NCBI GenBank assembly: GCA_910579335.1
Contig: CAJTUQ010000094.1
Span: 1-10,346, forward strand
Source of the DNA: an uncultured Dorea sp.
Lineage (GTDB): Bacteria > Bacillota > Clostridia > Lachnospirales > Lachnospiraceae
Direction of reading: 5' to 3'
Length of the DNA stretch: 10,346 nucleotides
Position 1 is the stretch's first letter. Every line of letters starts with the position of its first letter. The position numbers were made by a program, and so were the translations under genes. The notes under the pieces were generated by a model. It did no database searches. It saw only the letters and a list, made by a program, of their open reading frames with translations, and was not told the origin of the DNA. This document shows, one piece after another, positions 1 through 5,889 of the stretch.

Positions 1-1
1 A

Positions 2-37
2 GAATACCTAAAAGGAATGGGATTGGTTGCTGGTTAG
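2..37 (+). CDS. C-terminal end of an upstream gene (partial)
   Basis: The frame starting at base 2 is open and encodes EYLKGMGLVAG followed by TAG at 35-37. The stop merges with the GTGAGGA ribosome binding site of the next gene, an arrangement usual for two adjacent genes in one operon. Only eleven residues are visible, so no function can be given and the reading itself is uncertain. Confidence 0.4.
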   Translation, partial: EYLKGMGLVAG

Positions 38-47
38 TGAGGAAAAC

Positions 48-641
48 ATGAAAGTTTTTTTTGAACATCTTTTAGAACCATATATTTTAATGTGGAGTAT
101 AATAATCTTAATTTTAATTATTAGTAAGTTTGGGATTGGTTTGCACTATATATCTGTTGCAGATATAATAAAAAATCACCTGAATTGTTTTAAAAATAAT
201 AAAGGAAAAATATTAATAGTTCCAACAATAAATTATATGGCATTACCATTTTTTATGGGAATAGCGACAACAAAAATAAAGACGATAAACGCAGAGGCAA
301 TAAATATTATAACAATTATAGTCTCGATATTAACAGCTATGTTATTTACTTTATTGACGATGGTGATTGATATGAAAGCTAAGATAAAACAAAATCCACA
401 ATATTTTAGTAAGGAGGCTGATATTTCTCAGAAAGCGTTATTGGAAACTTACTATACTATTATGTTTGAGGTACTAGTTAGCATAATATTATTATTGTTC
501 TGTTTTATTTATTGCTTTACTAAAAAATATGGGTTTATTCAGAGCTTTTTGATTTATTCATTGACATATATGTTGGTTATAAATTTGCTGATGATAATAA
601 AAAGGATATTCAGAGTAATAGATACCGATATGAAAAAATAG
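48..641 (+). CDS. AT-rich multi-pass membrane protein, unknown function
   Basis: I do not recognise this 197-residue protein. The start chosen is ATG at 48, with GAGG about 5 bases upstream; an in-frame TTG at 27 is possible but has no ribosome binding site. Hydrophobic stretches lie near residues 12-30, 55-75, 83-105, 134-158 and 163-186, suggesting four or five membrane helices, with short charged loops between and a basic C-terminus ending in DTDMKK. It has no signal peptide distinct from the first helix and no catalytic motif I can see. The gene is much richer in A+T than the head genes to the right, and it sits beside a toxin-antitoxin pair, so acquired cargo such as a superinfection-exclusion or abortive-infection membrane protein is possible. 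That role is inference from position and composition only. Confidence 0.75.
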   Translation: MKVFFEHLLEPYILMWSIIILILIISKFGIGLHYISVADIIKNHLNCFKNNKGKILIVPTINYMALPFFMGIATTKIKTINAEAINIITIIVSILTAMLFTLLTMVIDMKAKIKQNPQYFSKEADISQKALLETYYTIMFEVLVSIILLLFCFIYCFTKKYGFIQSFLIYSLTYMLVINLLMIIKRIFRVIDTDMKK

Positions 642-698
642 ATAGTTAGCACACACTTTTCAAGCTGTTTTTCTGATGAAGCAAACTCAGGAGCAGTG

Positions 699-715
699 TG
701 ATACAAACTGTATCA
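699..715. promoter_or_regulatory. Operator-like inverted repeat
   Basis: TGATACA and TGTATCA are perfect 7-base inverted half-sites separated by AAC. The size and spacing suit binding by a dimeric helix-turn-helix repressor. It lies in the spacer between the membrane-protein gene and hicA, about 110 bases upstream of the hicA promoter. No cognate regulator is visible in the window. The spacer 642-806 otherwise shows only AT-rich sequence and no convincing terminator. Confidence 0.35.
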
Positions 716-806
716 TAAAATATTTGAGAGTATATATATTATATCAACTGTAGTTTACAAGTGCTTATTTACGGTGATTTATACTTATATAACAAAAATG
801 CGCCTT

Positions 807-863
807 AAATACGTATAATATTGTTGACAAATACGTATAATATACGTATAATGTACGTGTAAC
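807..863. repeat. Helically phased TACGTATAAT iterons at the hicA promoter
   Basis: The 10-mer TACGTATAAT occurs perfectly at 810-819, 832-841 and 843-852, with a degenerate copy TACGTGTAAC at 854-863. Starts are 22, 11 and 11 bases apart, so all copies lie on one face of the helix. The first two copies share 15 identical bases (807-821 and 829-843). Each core is a small palindrome (ATACGTAT), and one copy forms the promoter -10 box. This fits an operator array for autoregulation by HicB, whose C-terminus looks like a DNA-binding domain. Confidence 0.65.
824..852 (+). promoter_or_regulatory. Sigma-A promoter of hicAB
   Basis: TTGACA at 824-829 and TATAAT at 847-852 are both perfect consensus hexamers separated by exactly 17 bases. 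Transcription would start near 859 and lead to the GGAGG site at 881-885 before hicA. The -10 box is inside a TACGTATAAT iteron and another copy fills the spacer, so a protein bound to the repeats would block RNA polymerase. Confidence 0.85.
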
Positions 864-894
864 TAAGCAATAACCATTTTGGAGGTAGTCATAA

Positions 895-1065
895 ATGAAG
901 CGAAGAGATTTAGTTAAGCTTCTTGAGAAAAATGGATGGTTTTTGAAGCGGAATGGCAGCAGTCATGATTTATATACGGACGGCATGAGAACAGAGCCCA
1001 TTCCAAGGCATTCAGAGATAAATGAGAGGCTGGCGCAGGCAATTATCAGGAAACTGGGGCTTTAG
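895..1065 (+). CDS. hicA: HicA family mRNA interferase toxin
   Basis: This 56-residue protein is close to the usual length of HicA toxins, small double-stranded-RNA-binding-fold ribonucleases that cut mRNA and stop growth until bound by HicB. It starts at ATG with GGAGG nine bases upstream. It begins MKRRDLVKLLEKNGW, then has the family's active-site stretch NGSSHDLY with histidine 24 as the expected catalytic residue, then the conserved PIPRH segment and a final helix ERLAQAIIRKLGL. It is the first gene of a two-gene operon behind a perfect sigma-A promoter with phased repeats. A gap of 71 bases separates it from hicB, longer than the overlap or short gap common in this family; no extra gene is visible in the gap. 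All key residues appear present, so the toxin is probably functional. Confidence 0.92.
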   Translation: MKRRDLVKLLEKNGWFLKRNGSSHDLYTDGMRTEPIPRHSEINERLAQAIIRKLGL

Positions 1066-1136
1066 CTTCAGTTTCCTAGTGGCATTCTTCATAGATGGCA
1101 TATTGTGGGTGGTACATGGGATAGGAGGATTTGGGA

Positions 1137-1544
1137 ATGAATGGGAAAGGAGCATATCCGATTATTTTAAAACGAACTGCCGAAGGATACTATGTAGAGA
1201 TTCCTGATTTTGATATCGGGACACAGGGAACTTCCGTTGTGAACGCTATGGAGATGGCGAGAGATGCCATCGGGTTAATGGGTATTGACATGGAAGACGA
1301 TGGGAAGAGCATTCCAGAACCTTATACCAATGAAATTATCAGGAAAGAGGATGATATTTTAACATTGGTAGATGTTGACTTTACGGAATATCGAAGAAAG
1401 GTAGATAATCGGGCGGTCAAGAAGAATTGTACACTTCCATATTGGTTAAGTGTAGAGGCTGATAAAAGAGGCTTGAATTATTCCAGGGTTTTACAGGAAG
1501 CGATTATGAATATTCTTGGAATCAGCAAAAATACAGTAAACTAA
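1137..1544 (+). CDS. hicB: HicB family antitoxin
   Basis: This 135-residue protein should bind and neutralise HicA and repress the operon. ATG at 1137 is chosen because AGGAGG at 1123-1128 lies 8 bases upstream; the in-frame TTG at 1131 is too close to it. Residues 1-50 form the HicB partial RNase H-like domain: YPIILKRTAEGYYVEIPDF, then TSVVNAMEMARDAIGL. Residues about 95-132 (NCTLPYWLSVEADKRGLNYSRVLQEAI) read as a ribbon-helix-helix DNA-binding segment, which in this family contacts the operator. The palindromic TACGTATAAT iterons over the promoter are the obvious candidate target. The middle part, rich in acidic residues, links the two domains. A terminator follows 15 bases after the stop. 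Confidence 0.92.
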   Translation: MNGKGAYPIILKRTAEGYYVEIPDFDIGTQGTSVVNAMEMARDAIGLMGIDMEDDGKSIPEPYTNEIIRKEDDILTLVDVDFTEYRRKVDNRAVKKNCTLPYWLSVEADKRGLNYSRVLQEAIMNILGISKNTVN

Positions 1545-1558
1545 ATCTCTATACAGAC

Positions 1559-1586
1559 AGACGTCTCATTGCTGAGGCGTCTTTTC
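1559..1586 (+). terminator. Intrinsic terminator after hicB
   Basis: AGACGTCTCA at 1559-1568 pairs with TGAGGCGTCT at 1573-1582 (ten pairs, one of them G-U) around a TTGC loop, followed by a short T run to 1585. It begins 14 bases after the hicB stop and isolates the toxin-antitoxin operon. Confidence 0.85.
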
Positions 1587-1663
1587 TATGTCCCGATTGT
1601 AGGAGCAGTCGTTGATACACGTAGTAATTCAGCCAGTTATTTGATAAAATTGTTACAATATCC

Positions 1664-1692
1664 TTGACATATGGTGCACCATGCGATATAAT
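1664..1692 (+). promoter_or_regulatory. Sigma-A promoter with a palindromic operator in its spacer
   Basis: TTGACA at 1664-1669 and TATAAT at 1687-1692 are perfect hexamers 17 bases apart. The spacer contains the perfect 12-base palindrome ATGGTGCACCAT at 1671-1682, placed where a bound repressor would exclude RNA polymerase. It precedes the AAGGAGGA site at 1703-1710 of the 38-residue peptide gene. The rest of 1587-1663 shows nothing I can name. Confidence 0.85.
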
Positions 1693-1718
1693 ATAATCAA
1701 GGAAGGAGGAGAAAGCCA

Positions 1719-1835
1719 ATGAAGAAAAAACGAAAGAAAAAAATAAAGAGCTTCATAGAGATGACCGCAAAAGTTTTAATCGCTGTGGCGTCAGTGATAG
1801 CGGCAATTGCACAACTCATAGAAGCTCTGGACTAA
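1719..1835 (+). CDS. 38-residue basic-hydrophobic small protein, possible membrane-active peptide
   Basis: The protein starts MKKKRKKKIKSF and continues with a single hydrophobic helix, about residues 16-35 (TAKVLIAVASVIAAIAQLIE), ending in ALD. It has an excellent ribosome binding site (AAGGAGGA, 8 bases before ATG) and its own perfect sigma-A promoter, so it is very probably expressed despite its size. A cationic head followed by one membrane helix is seen in type I toxins and in small phage membrane peptides, but the sequence does not match the Fst or TxpA patterns that I know. A hairpin follows the stop, and an extended -10 box points back at it from the opposite strand at 1869-1877. Function is unknown; a toxin role is inference. 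Confidence 0.7.
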   Translation: MKKKRKKKIKSFIEMTAKVLIAVASVIAAIAQLIEALD

Positions 1836-1840
1836 GGAGA

Positions 1841-1856
1841 GGGAGAGCAATCTCCC
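1841..1856 (+). other. GNRA-capped hairpin after the small peptide gene
   Basis: GGGAGA at 1841-1846 pairs with TCTCCC at 1851-1856 around GCAA, a GNRA tetraloop, five bases after the stop of the 38-residue gene. No T run follows (TTCCTAAAAATC), so it is a weak terminator at best; it may protect the mRNA 3' end or take part in RNA-RNA pairing. Confidence 0.4.
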
Positions 1857-1868
1857 TTCCTAAAAATC

Positions 1869-1877
1869 ATTATAACA
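1869..1877 (-). promoter_or_regulatory. Possible antisense extended -10 promoter
   Basis: On the minus strand this reads TGTTATAAT, a perfect -10 hexamer with the TG extension. No -35 box is recognisable at the proper distance. A transcript would start near 1862 and run back across the hairpin and the 38-residue gene. In an AT-rich spacer this could be chance. Confidence 0.25.
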
Positions 1878-1895
1878 CATTGGCTTTAAAAATAT

Positions 1896-2063
1896 ATGAA
1901 AAAAATAAATTTATATGACATGTTTCTTTTCTTTGCAGTTATCTTGAATTTTGGGGTAGGAAAAAATGTCTATACTTCAATCATTCTGCTTTGCGCTGGA
2001 GTATTGGAATTGGTGGATGTATTTCCAAAGATGGTGAGGTTGATTAGACATGACGGCAAGTAA
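1896..2063 (+). CDS. 55-residue small membrane protein, unknown function
   Basis: The frame from ATG at 1896 encodes MKKINLYDMFLFFAVILNFG and continues to RHDGK with TAA at 2061-2063. Two hydrophobic segments, about residues 8-22 and 27-42, suggest two membrane helices, followed by a basic tail (PKMVRLIRHDGK). No clear ribosome binding site precedes ATG 1896 or the internal ATG at 1920, which is the main weakness of the call. In its favour, the coding frame runs without interruption into the next gene, overlapping it by 14 bases, a usual sign of translational coupling. It may be a small holin-like or structural membrane protein; I do not recognise it. Confidence 0.55.
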   Translation: MKKINLYDMFLFFAVILNFGVGKNVYTSIILLCAGVLELVDVFPKMVRLIRHDGK

Positions 2064-2250
2064 GCAGACACTGCGCAATCAGCGCTATCAGGATAAAGCA
2101 GGTTGGGTGTCTAAATCGTATAAGCTGAAAAAAGAAACTGTAAGACAATTTGCAAATGCCTGCGAAAAAGAGGGAGTCAGTCAAGCAGGGCAGTTAAGTA
2201 AGATGATGAAAGAATATATAAAACATGTCAACGAGGAGCATCCGGAGTAA
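2050..2250 (+). CDS. Small ribbon-helix-helix-like protein
   Basis: This 66-residue protein starts at ATG with GAGGT nine bases upstream, inside the end of the preceding gene. After a basic N-terminus (MTASKQTLRNQRYQDKAG) comes a likely beta strand (SKSYKLK), then two helices (KETVRQFANACEKEG and VSQAGQLSKMMKEYIKHV). That strand-helix-helix order fits the Arc/CopG-type ribbon-helix-helix fold, so it may be a small dimeric DNA-binding regulator. Its gene directly precedes the packaging operon and its stop codon sits in the loop of a terminator hairpin. It could bind a nearby palindrome, such as 1671-1682 or 2280-2295; that is inference. Confidence 0.7.
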   Translation: MTASKQTLRNQRYQDKAGWVSKSYKLKKETVRQFANACEKEGVSQAGQLSKMMKEYIKHVNEEHPE

Positions 2251-2267
2251 TTCCGGATGTTCTTTTT
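2239..2267 (+). terminator. Intrinsic terminator upstream of the packaging operon
   Basis: CATCCGGA at 2239-2246 pairs perfectly with TCCGGATG at 2252-2259 around a 5-base loop that carries the TAA stop of the small regulator gene, followed by TTCTTTTT. It should end transcription coming from the 1664 promoter before terS. Confidence 0.85.
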
Positions 2268-2279
2268 ATCGACGATAAA

Positions 2280-2295
2280 TGTGCGATGTCGCACA
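2280..2295. promoter_or_regulatory. Dyad in the terS leader
   Basis: TGTGCGA and TCGCACA are perfect 7-base inverted half-sites around a central TG. They lie between the upstream terminator and terS. No consensus sigma-A promoter is visible here, so the dyad could be an activator or repressor site for the late genes, or part of a packaging (cos/pac) region. Both roles are inference. Confidence 0.4.
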
Positions 2296-2315
2296 AAGAA
2301 GAGAGAGGTGGTGAG

Positions 2316-3236
2316 ATGCCAAGAGCCAGAAGCCCGAAACGAGATAAAGCTTATAAGATATGGCTCGCTTCAGGAAAAAAGAAGCAATTAAAAGACATCG
2401 CTTCTGAATTGGGTATCTCAGAAAACCAAGTTCGGAAGTGGAAAAATCAGGATAATTGGAATGGTAACGTTACCATTCCGAAAAGTAACGTTACGAATCA
2501 AAATAATGCCCGTGAAAGTACCGGCAAAAATGAAGCCTCAGAGGAAGTTAAACAGGTAACCGAAAACGGTGAATTGACTGATAAACAGCGGCTTTTCTGT
2601 ATCAAGTATATCCGCTGTTTCAATGCCACAAAAGCGTACCAGAAAGCCTATGGAGTAGACTACGATACAGCGATGGCAGCAGGGCCGAGGATGTTAGGAA
2701 ATGTTAGGGTAAAAAATGAAATTCAAAGGTTAAAACAGACACGATTAAACCGTGAATTATTAGATGAATCAGACATCTTCCAAAAGTACATGGATATCGC
2801 TTTTGCGGACATCACCGACTATGTACAATTTGGCCGGGAAAACATCCCGGTCATGGGCCCGTTCGGGCCGATAGAAGCAAAAGACAGGAAAACGGGAAAA
2901 AAGAAAACGCTTACAAAAGAGGTAAATGTTGTCAGATTCCGGGAATCTTCGGAAGTAGACGGGACACTAATTAGTGAAGTTAAGCAGGGGAAGGACGGAG
3001 CCAGCATTAAGCTGGCAGACCGGATGAAGGCTCTTGAATGGCTGTCGGCGCATATGGACTTTGCCACTGAGGAGCAGAAAGCCCGCATAGAGCAGCTCAA
3101 AGCAAACGCAGAAAGAATTAGAAAGGATTCCAATCCGGATGAAGATGAAGGAGTTGAGATATATAATGATGCACCAAAAAAAACAGGTGAGGATATCGGA
3201 ACTCATAATTCCAAAGTACCTCCCAATATTCAATGA
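2316..3236 (+). CDS. terS: Phage terminase small subunit (PBSX XtmA-like)
   Basis: The small terminase recognises phage DNA and hands it to the large subunit for cutting and packaging. ATG at 2316 is chosen over the in-frame ATG at 2286 because GAGGTG lies 5 bases upstream and MPRARSPKRDKAYKIW is the usual start of this family. Residues about 22-47 (KKQLKDIASELGISENQVRKWKNQD) form a helix-turn-helix. A hydrophilic linker (about 50-87) contains two NVT motifs. The Terminase_2-type domain runs from about 88 to 225 (LTDKQRLFCIKYIRCFNATKAYQKAYG, then the ADITDYVQFG strand). The C-terminus is acidic and charged. At 306 residues it is long enough for both domains to be complete. Its end overlaps terL by 71 bases. 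Confidence 0.93.
   Translation: MPRARSPKRDKAYKIWLASGKKKQLKDIASELGISENQVRKWKNQDNWNGNVTIPKSNVTNQNNARESTGKNEASEEVKQVTENGELTDKQRLFCIKYIRCFNATKAYQKAYGVDYDTAMAAGPRMLGNVRVKNEIQRLKQTRLNRELLDESDIFQKYMDIAFADITDYVQFGRENIPVMGPFGPIEAKDRKTGKKKTLTKEVNVVRFRESSEVDGTLISEVKQGKDGASIKLADRMKALEWLSAHMDFATEEQKARIEQLKANAERIRKDSNPDEDEGVEIYNDAPKKTGEDIGTHNSKVPPNIQ
2458..2494. repeat. Two GTAACGTTAC palindromes inside terS
   Basis: A perfect 22-base palindrome occupies 2458-2479 with core GGTAACGTTACC, and a second 10-base palindrome GTAACGTTAC occupies 2485-2494. Their centres are 21 bases apart, two helical turns. Both fall in the linker between the helix-turn-helix and the Terminase_2 domain and encode the two NVT motifs. 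Candidate packaging-recognition (pac) or regulator-binding site. Confidence 0.5.
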
Positions 3237-4524
3237 TACAAAAATCAAGCATATTATCCTGACATCGGGGCGTTCGGGAACAAAATCAAGCTATGCAGCT
3301 ATTCGTTCCATTTATCAAATAGCAGCTGATGCGCATGGCTCCGCAGTAGTGCTAAGAAAGCATCACAATAAGCTACGGAAAACGGTATATAAAGAAATGC
3401 TACGGGGTATCAACCGGCTTAAAATACCGAAAAGCAAATTCCGTATTACGAAGTCCCCGATGGAGATAACATATTTGAAGCATGGAACTACAATCTATTT
3501 TTCAGGTTCAGACGGTATAGATGATACGAAGGGCATTATTGACGAGGACAAGCCGATTAAATTGGTTGTTATTGACGAACTTACAGAGTTTTTCGAGGAC
3601 GGAGAAGGTGAGGACGAGCTGTCTAATATCGAAGCTACTTTTGTCCGTGGAAACAGTAGCGGCTTCCAGATGATTTATCTGTATAACCCGCCAAAGAATC
3701 CCAATGCGCCGGTGAACCAGTGGTGTAAGAAAATGGAGGAAAGAGCGGATTGTGTGCATATCCACACCGATTACAGGGATGTGCCGGAAAAATGGCTTGG
3801 ACGTGACCTTATAGAGTCTGCAAAAGAAATGAAAAAGTCCGACCCTAAATTATACCGTTGGATTTGGCTTGGAGAGTCTATCGGCGTAGATGATTTGATT
3901 TACTATATGTTTAACCCGGAGATACATATTTATCATCCGGATACATACAAGGAGGATTCAAAAGAGTCGATTGGCGAGATAGGCATCGGTGTGGACTACG
4001 GGCAGCAGAACCCGACCGTGTTCGAGGCATTTGGCATTGATTATGAGAGACAGCTGTTTAGGGGGTTAAAAGAATACTATCATTGTGGGAGGGAATCCGG
4101 AAAACAAAAGTCCCCTTCAGGATATGCCAAAGATTTGAAACACTTTTGCGATGAGATAGAAAAGGAGTACAAAAGAGTAGTCAGCGCTGTTTTTATAGAC
4201 CCGTCGACAGCAGGATTGATTGAAGAAGTCAGAAGGCAGGTGCCGCATATTGACGTGATTCCGGCGATGAATGATGTGAAGCTTGGAATCAGCCGTGTGC
4301 AGAAATTTCTGTCTTTCAACAGGATGATGGTTAGCGCTGCGCAGAAATGGCTGATACGGGAGATGGGGCTGTACCAGTACGACCCTAAGAGTATTGAGAA
4401 AGGAAAGGAAGCGCCGGTTAAGGTATCAGACCATTGTGTCGACGGCCTTCGCTATCTATGCTGTGGGATGTGGCGGCAGATTGTTTACATGCTGCCGGCG
4501 TCAGAAAGAGGTGATGAGGATTGA
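3166..4524 (+). CDS. terL: Phage terminase large subunit (PBSX family ATPase-nuclease)
   Basis: This is the packaging motor: an ATPase that drives DNA into the head and a nuclease that cuts it. ATG 3166 is preferred, with AAGGAG 12 bases upstream; ATG 3139, ATG 3169 and GTG 3187 are alternatives. With this start it has 452 residues. Walker A is GRSGTKSS (35-42), Walker B LVVIDE (133-138), and the coupling motif is YNPPKNP (about 173-179). The RNase H-like nuclease has GVDYG (D277), FIDPS (D345) and SDHCVDGLRY (D422, D426), so all three acidic positions are present. It overlaps terS by 71 bases and the portal gene by 4 (TTGA). It appears intact. Confidence 0.96.
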   Translation: MMHQKKQVRISELIIPKYLPIFNDTKIKHIILTSGRSGTKSSYAAIRSIYQIAADAHGSAVVLRKHHNKLRKTVYKEMLRGINRLKIPKSKFRITKSPMEITYLKHGTTIYFSGSDGIDDTKGIIDEDKPIKLVVIDELTEFFEDGEGEDELSNIEATFVRGNSSGFQMIYLYNPPKNPNAPVNQWCKKMEERADCVHIHTDYRDVPEKWLGRDLIESAKEMKKSDPKLYRWIWLGESIGVDDLIYYMFNPEIHIYHPDTYKEDSKESIGEIGIGVDYGQQNPTVFEAFGIDYERQLFRGLKEYYHCGRESGKQKSPSGYAKDLKHFCDEIEKEYKRVVSAVFIDPSTAGLIEEVRRQVPHIDVIPAMNDVKLGISRVQKFLSFNRMMVSAAQKWLIREMGLYQYDPKSIEKGKEAPVKVSDHCVDGLRYLCCGMWRQIVYMLPASERGDED

Positions 4525-5885
4525 TACAGTATGAAAATATCCAAAAAGCGATGGGAATTGACATTGCAGTTTCAGGGAGCATGTCAAATGCAATATATCG
4601 ATGGGGAAACATGTACACAAACCGTGCCCCGTGGTTGAAGGACGGAGTAAAGACTTTGAATCTTCCGGCCGCAATATGCACGGAGATGGCGAGGCTTGTA
4701 ACGATGGAGTCAGAAATTGCTGTTACGGGAAGTCAGCGTGCGGATATGATAGCGGATTGCATGACGCCGTTTTTTGCAAAGCTTCCGGTGTATGTAGAAT
4801 ATGCCTGCAGTACGGGAGGAATCCTGTTTAAACCGTATGTGTCGAAGGACAGGATATATATTGACGTGGCTAAGGCGGGGTATTTTTATCCTGTGGAATT
4901 TGACAGTTCCGGTGCGATAACCGGGGCTGTTTTTCCGGAGTTTAAGCAGAAGGGAAAGAAACTGTACACGAGACTTGAGTACCAGCAGCTTTCAGGCGGC
5001 AAATATTTTGTTGTCAACAAAGCGTTTGTAAGCCGGAGGGCGCAGGTAAGAAACAATGACATCATTAACATCGGGCAGGAGATACGGCTGGAAGATGTGC
5101 CGGAGTGGGCGGATATTGAGCCATATGTAGAATTTGGCAGCGCCGACAGGACGCTGTTTTCTTATTTCAGCATTCCGATAGCAAATAATACGGACCCGGA
5201 ATCTCCGCTTGGCGTATCAGTGTATGCGAGGGCGGAAGAGCAGATTAAGGACGCTGACGAGCAGTACGGCGCGGCGATGTGGGAGTTTCGCTCCAAAGAG
5301 ACGGCAGTCCAGGCGGCGAGGGAGTTTTTTAAGAAGGACAGACAGGGAAATACGGTTCTCCCGAAAGGGAAAGAGAGGCTTTATCACGATATGGGTGCAA
5401 ATATATCCGATATCAATGGAAAGCCTTTTTTTAATGTGTATTCCCCGGAAATCCGTGACGCCAGTTTTTTCAACGGATATAACAGGATAATCCAGAAAGT
5501 GGAATTTAACAGCGGCCTGGCTTATGGAACCCTGTCGGATCCGCAGACGGTGGATAAAACGGCGGAGGAGATTAAGGCAAGCAAGCAGCGTTCCTATGCC
5601 ACCGTGAAATCGATACAGAACAGTCTGGAGAATGCAATCCGTGACGTTGTAGGAGCCGTTGACGCATGGATGACGATAGAGGGGCTAGGGGCGCCTGGAG
5701 CGGTGGACGTATCGGTTTTGTGGGATGATTCCCTTGTGACTGACAAGGAGACGGAGCGGCAGCAGGACAGGGAGGATGTGGCTATAGGTGCGATGGGGAT
5801 AGACGAGTATCGGGCGAAGTGGTACGGCGAGACAATCGAACAGGCCAGAAAGAACCTTCCGCAGCAGAATACAGTAATGGAGTGA
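4521..5885 (+). CDS. Phage portal protein (SPP1 gp6/A118-like)
   Basis: The portal forms the ring at one head vertex through which TerL packages DNA and to which the tail joins. Translation most likely starts at TTG 4521, five bases after GAGGTGAT and overlapping the terL stop as TTGA; ATG 4551 is the fallback. The 454-residue length, the N-terminal helices with NRAPWLKDGVKTLNLPAAIC, the beta-rich middle (GGILFKPYV, DRIYIDVAKAGYFYPVEFD), and the long helical region near residues 230-280 and 350-390 (GLAYGTLSDPQTVDKTAEEIKASKQRSYATVKSIQ) fit the portal proteins of A118-type phages. I assign it from these patterns and from its place between terL and the minor capsid gene. No disruption is visible. 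Confidence 0.92.
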   Translation: MIQYENIQKAMGIDIAVSGSMSNAIYRWGNMYTNRAPWLKDGVKTLNLPAAICTEMARLVTMESEIAVTGSQRADMIADCMTPFFAKLPVYVEYACSTGGILFKPYVSKDRIYIDVAKAGYFYPVEFDSSGAITGAVFPEFKQKGKKLYTRLEYQQLSGGKYFVVNKAFVSRRAQVRNNDIINIGQEIRLEDVPEWADIEPYVEFGSADRTLFSYFSIPIANNTDPESPLGVSVYARAEEQIKDADEQYGAAMWEFRSKETAVQAAREFFKKDRQGNTVLPKGKERLYHDMGANISDINGKPFFNVYSPEIRDASFFNGYNRIIQKVEFNSGLAYGTLSDPQTVDKTAEEIKASKQRSYATVKSIQNSLENAIRDVVGAVDAWMTIEGLGAPGAVDVSVLWDDSLVTDKETERQQDREDVAIGAMGIDEYRAKWYGETIEQARKNLPQQNTVME

Positions 5886-5889
5886 TGGC

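Noticed and set aside
1022..1207. Open frame between hicA and hicB of about 60 residues
   Set aside because: It overlaps the end of hicA and the start of hicB in another frame, has no ribosome binding site, and its composition looks like shadow translation.
2819..3248. Two minus-strand open frames opposite terS
   Set aside because: They mirror the coding frame of an intact, well-recognised terminase gene and show no start signals or recognisable protein features.
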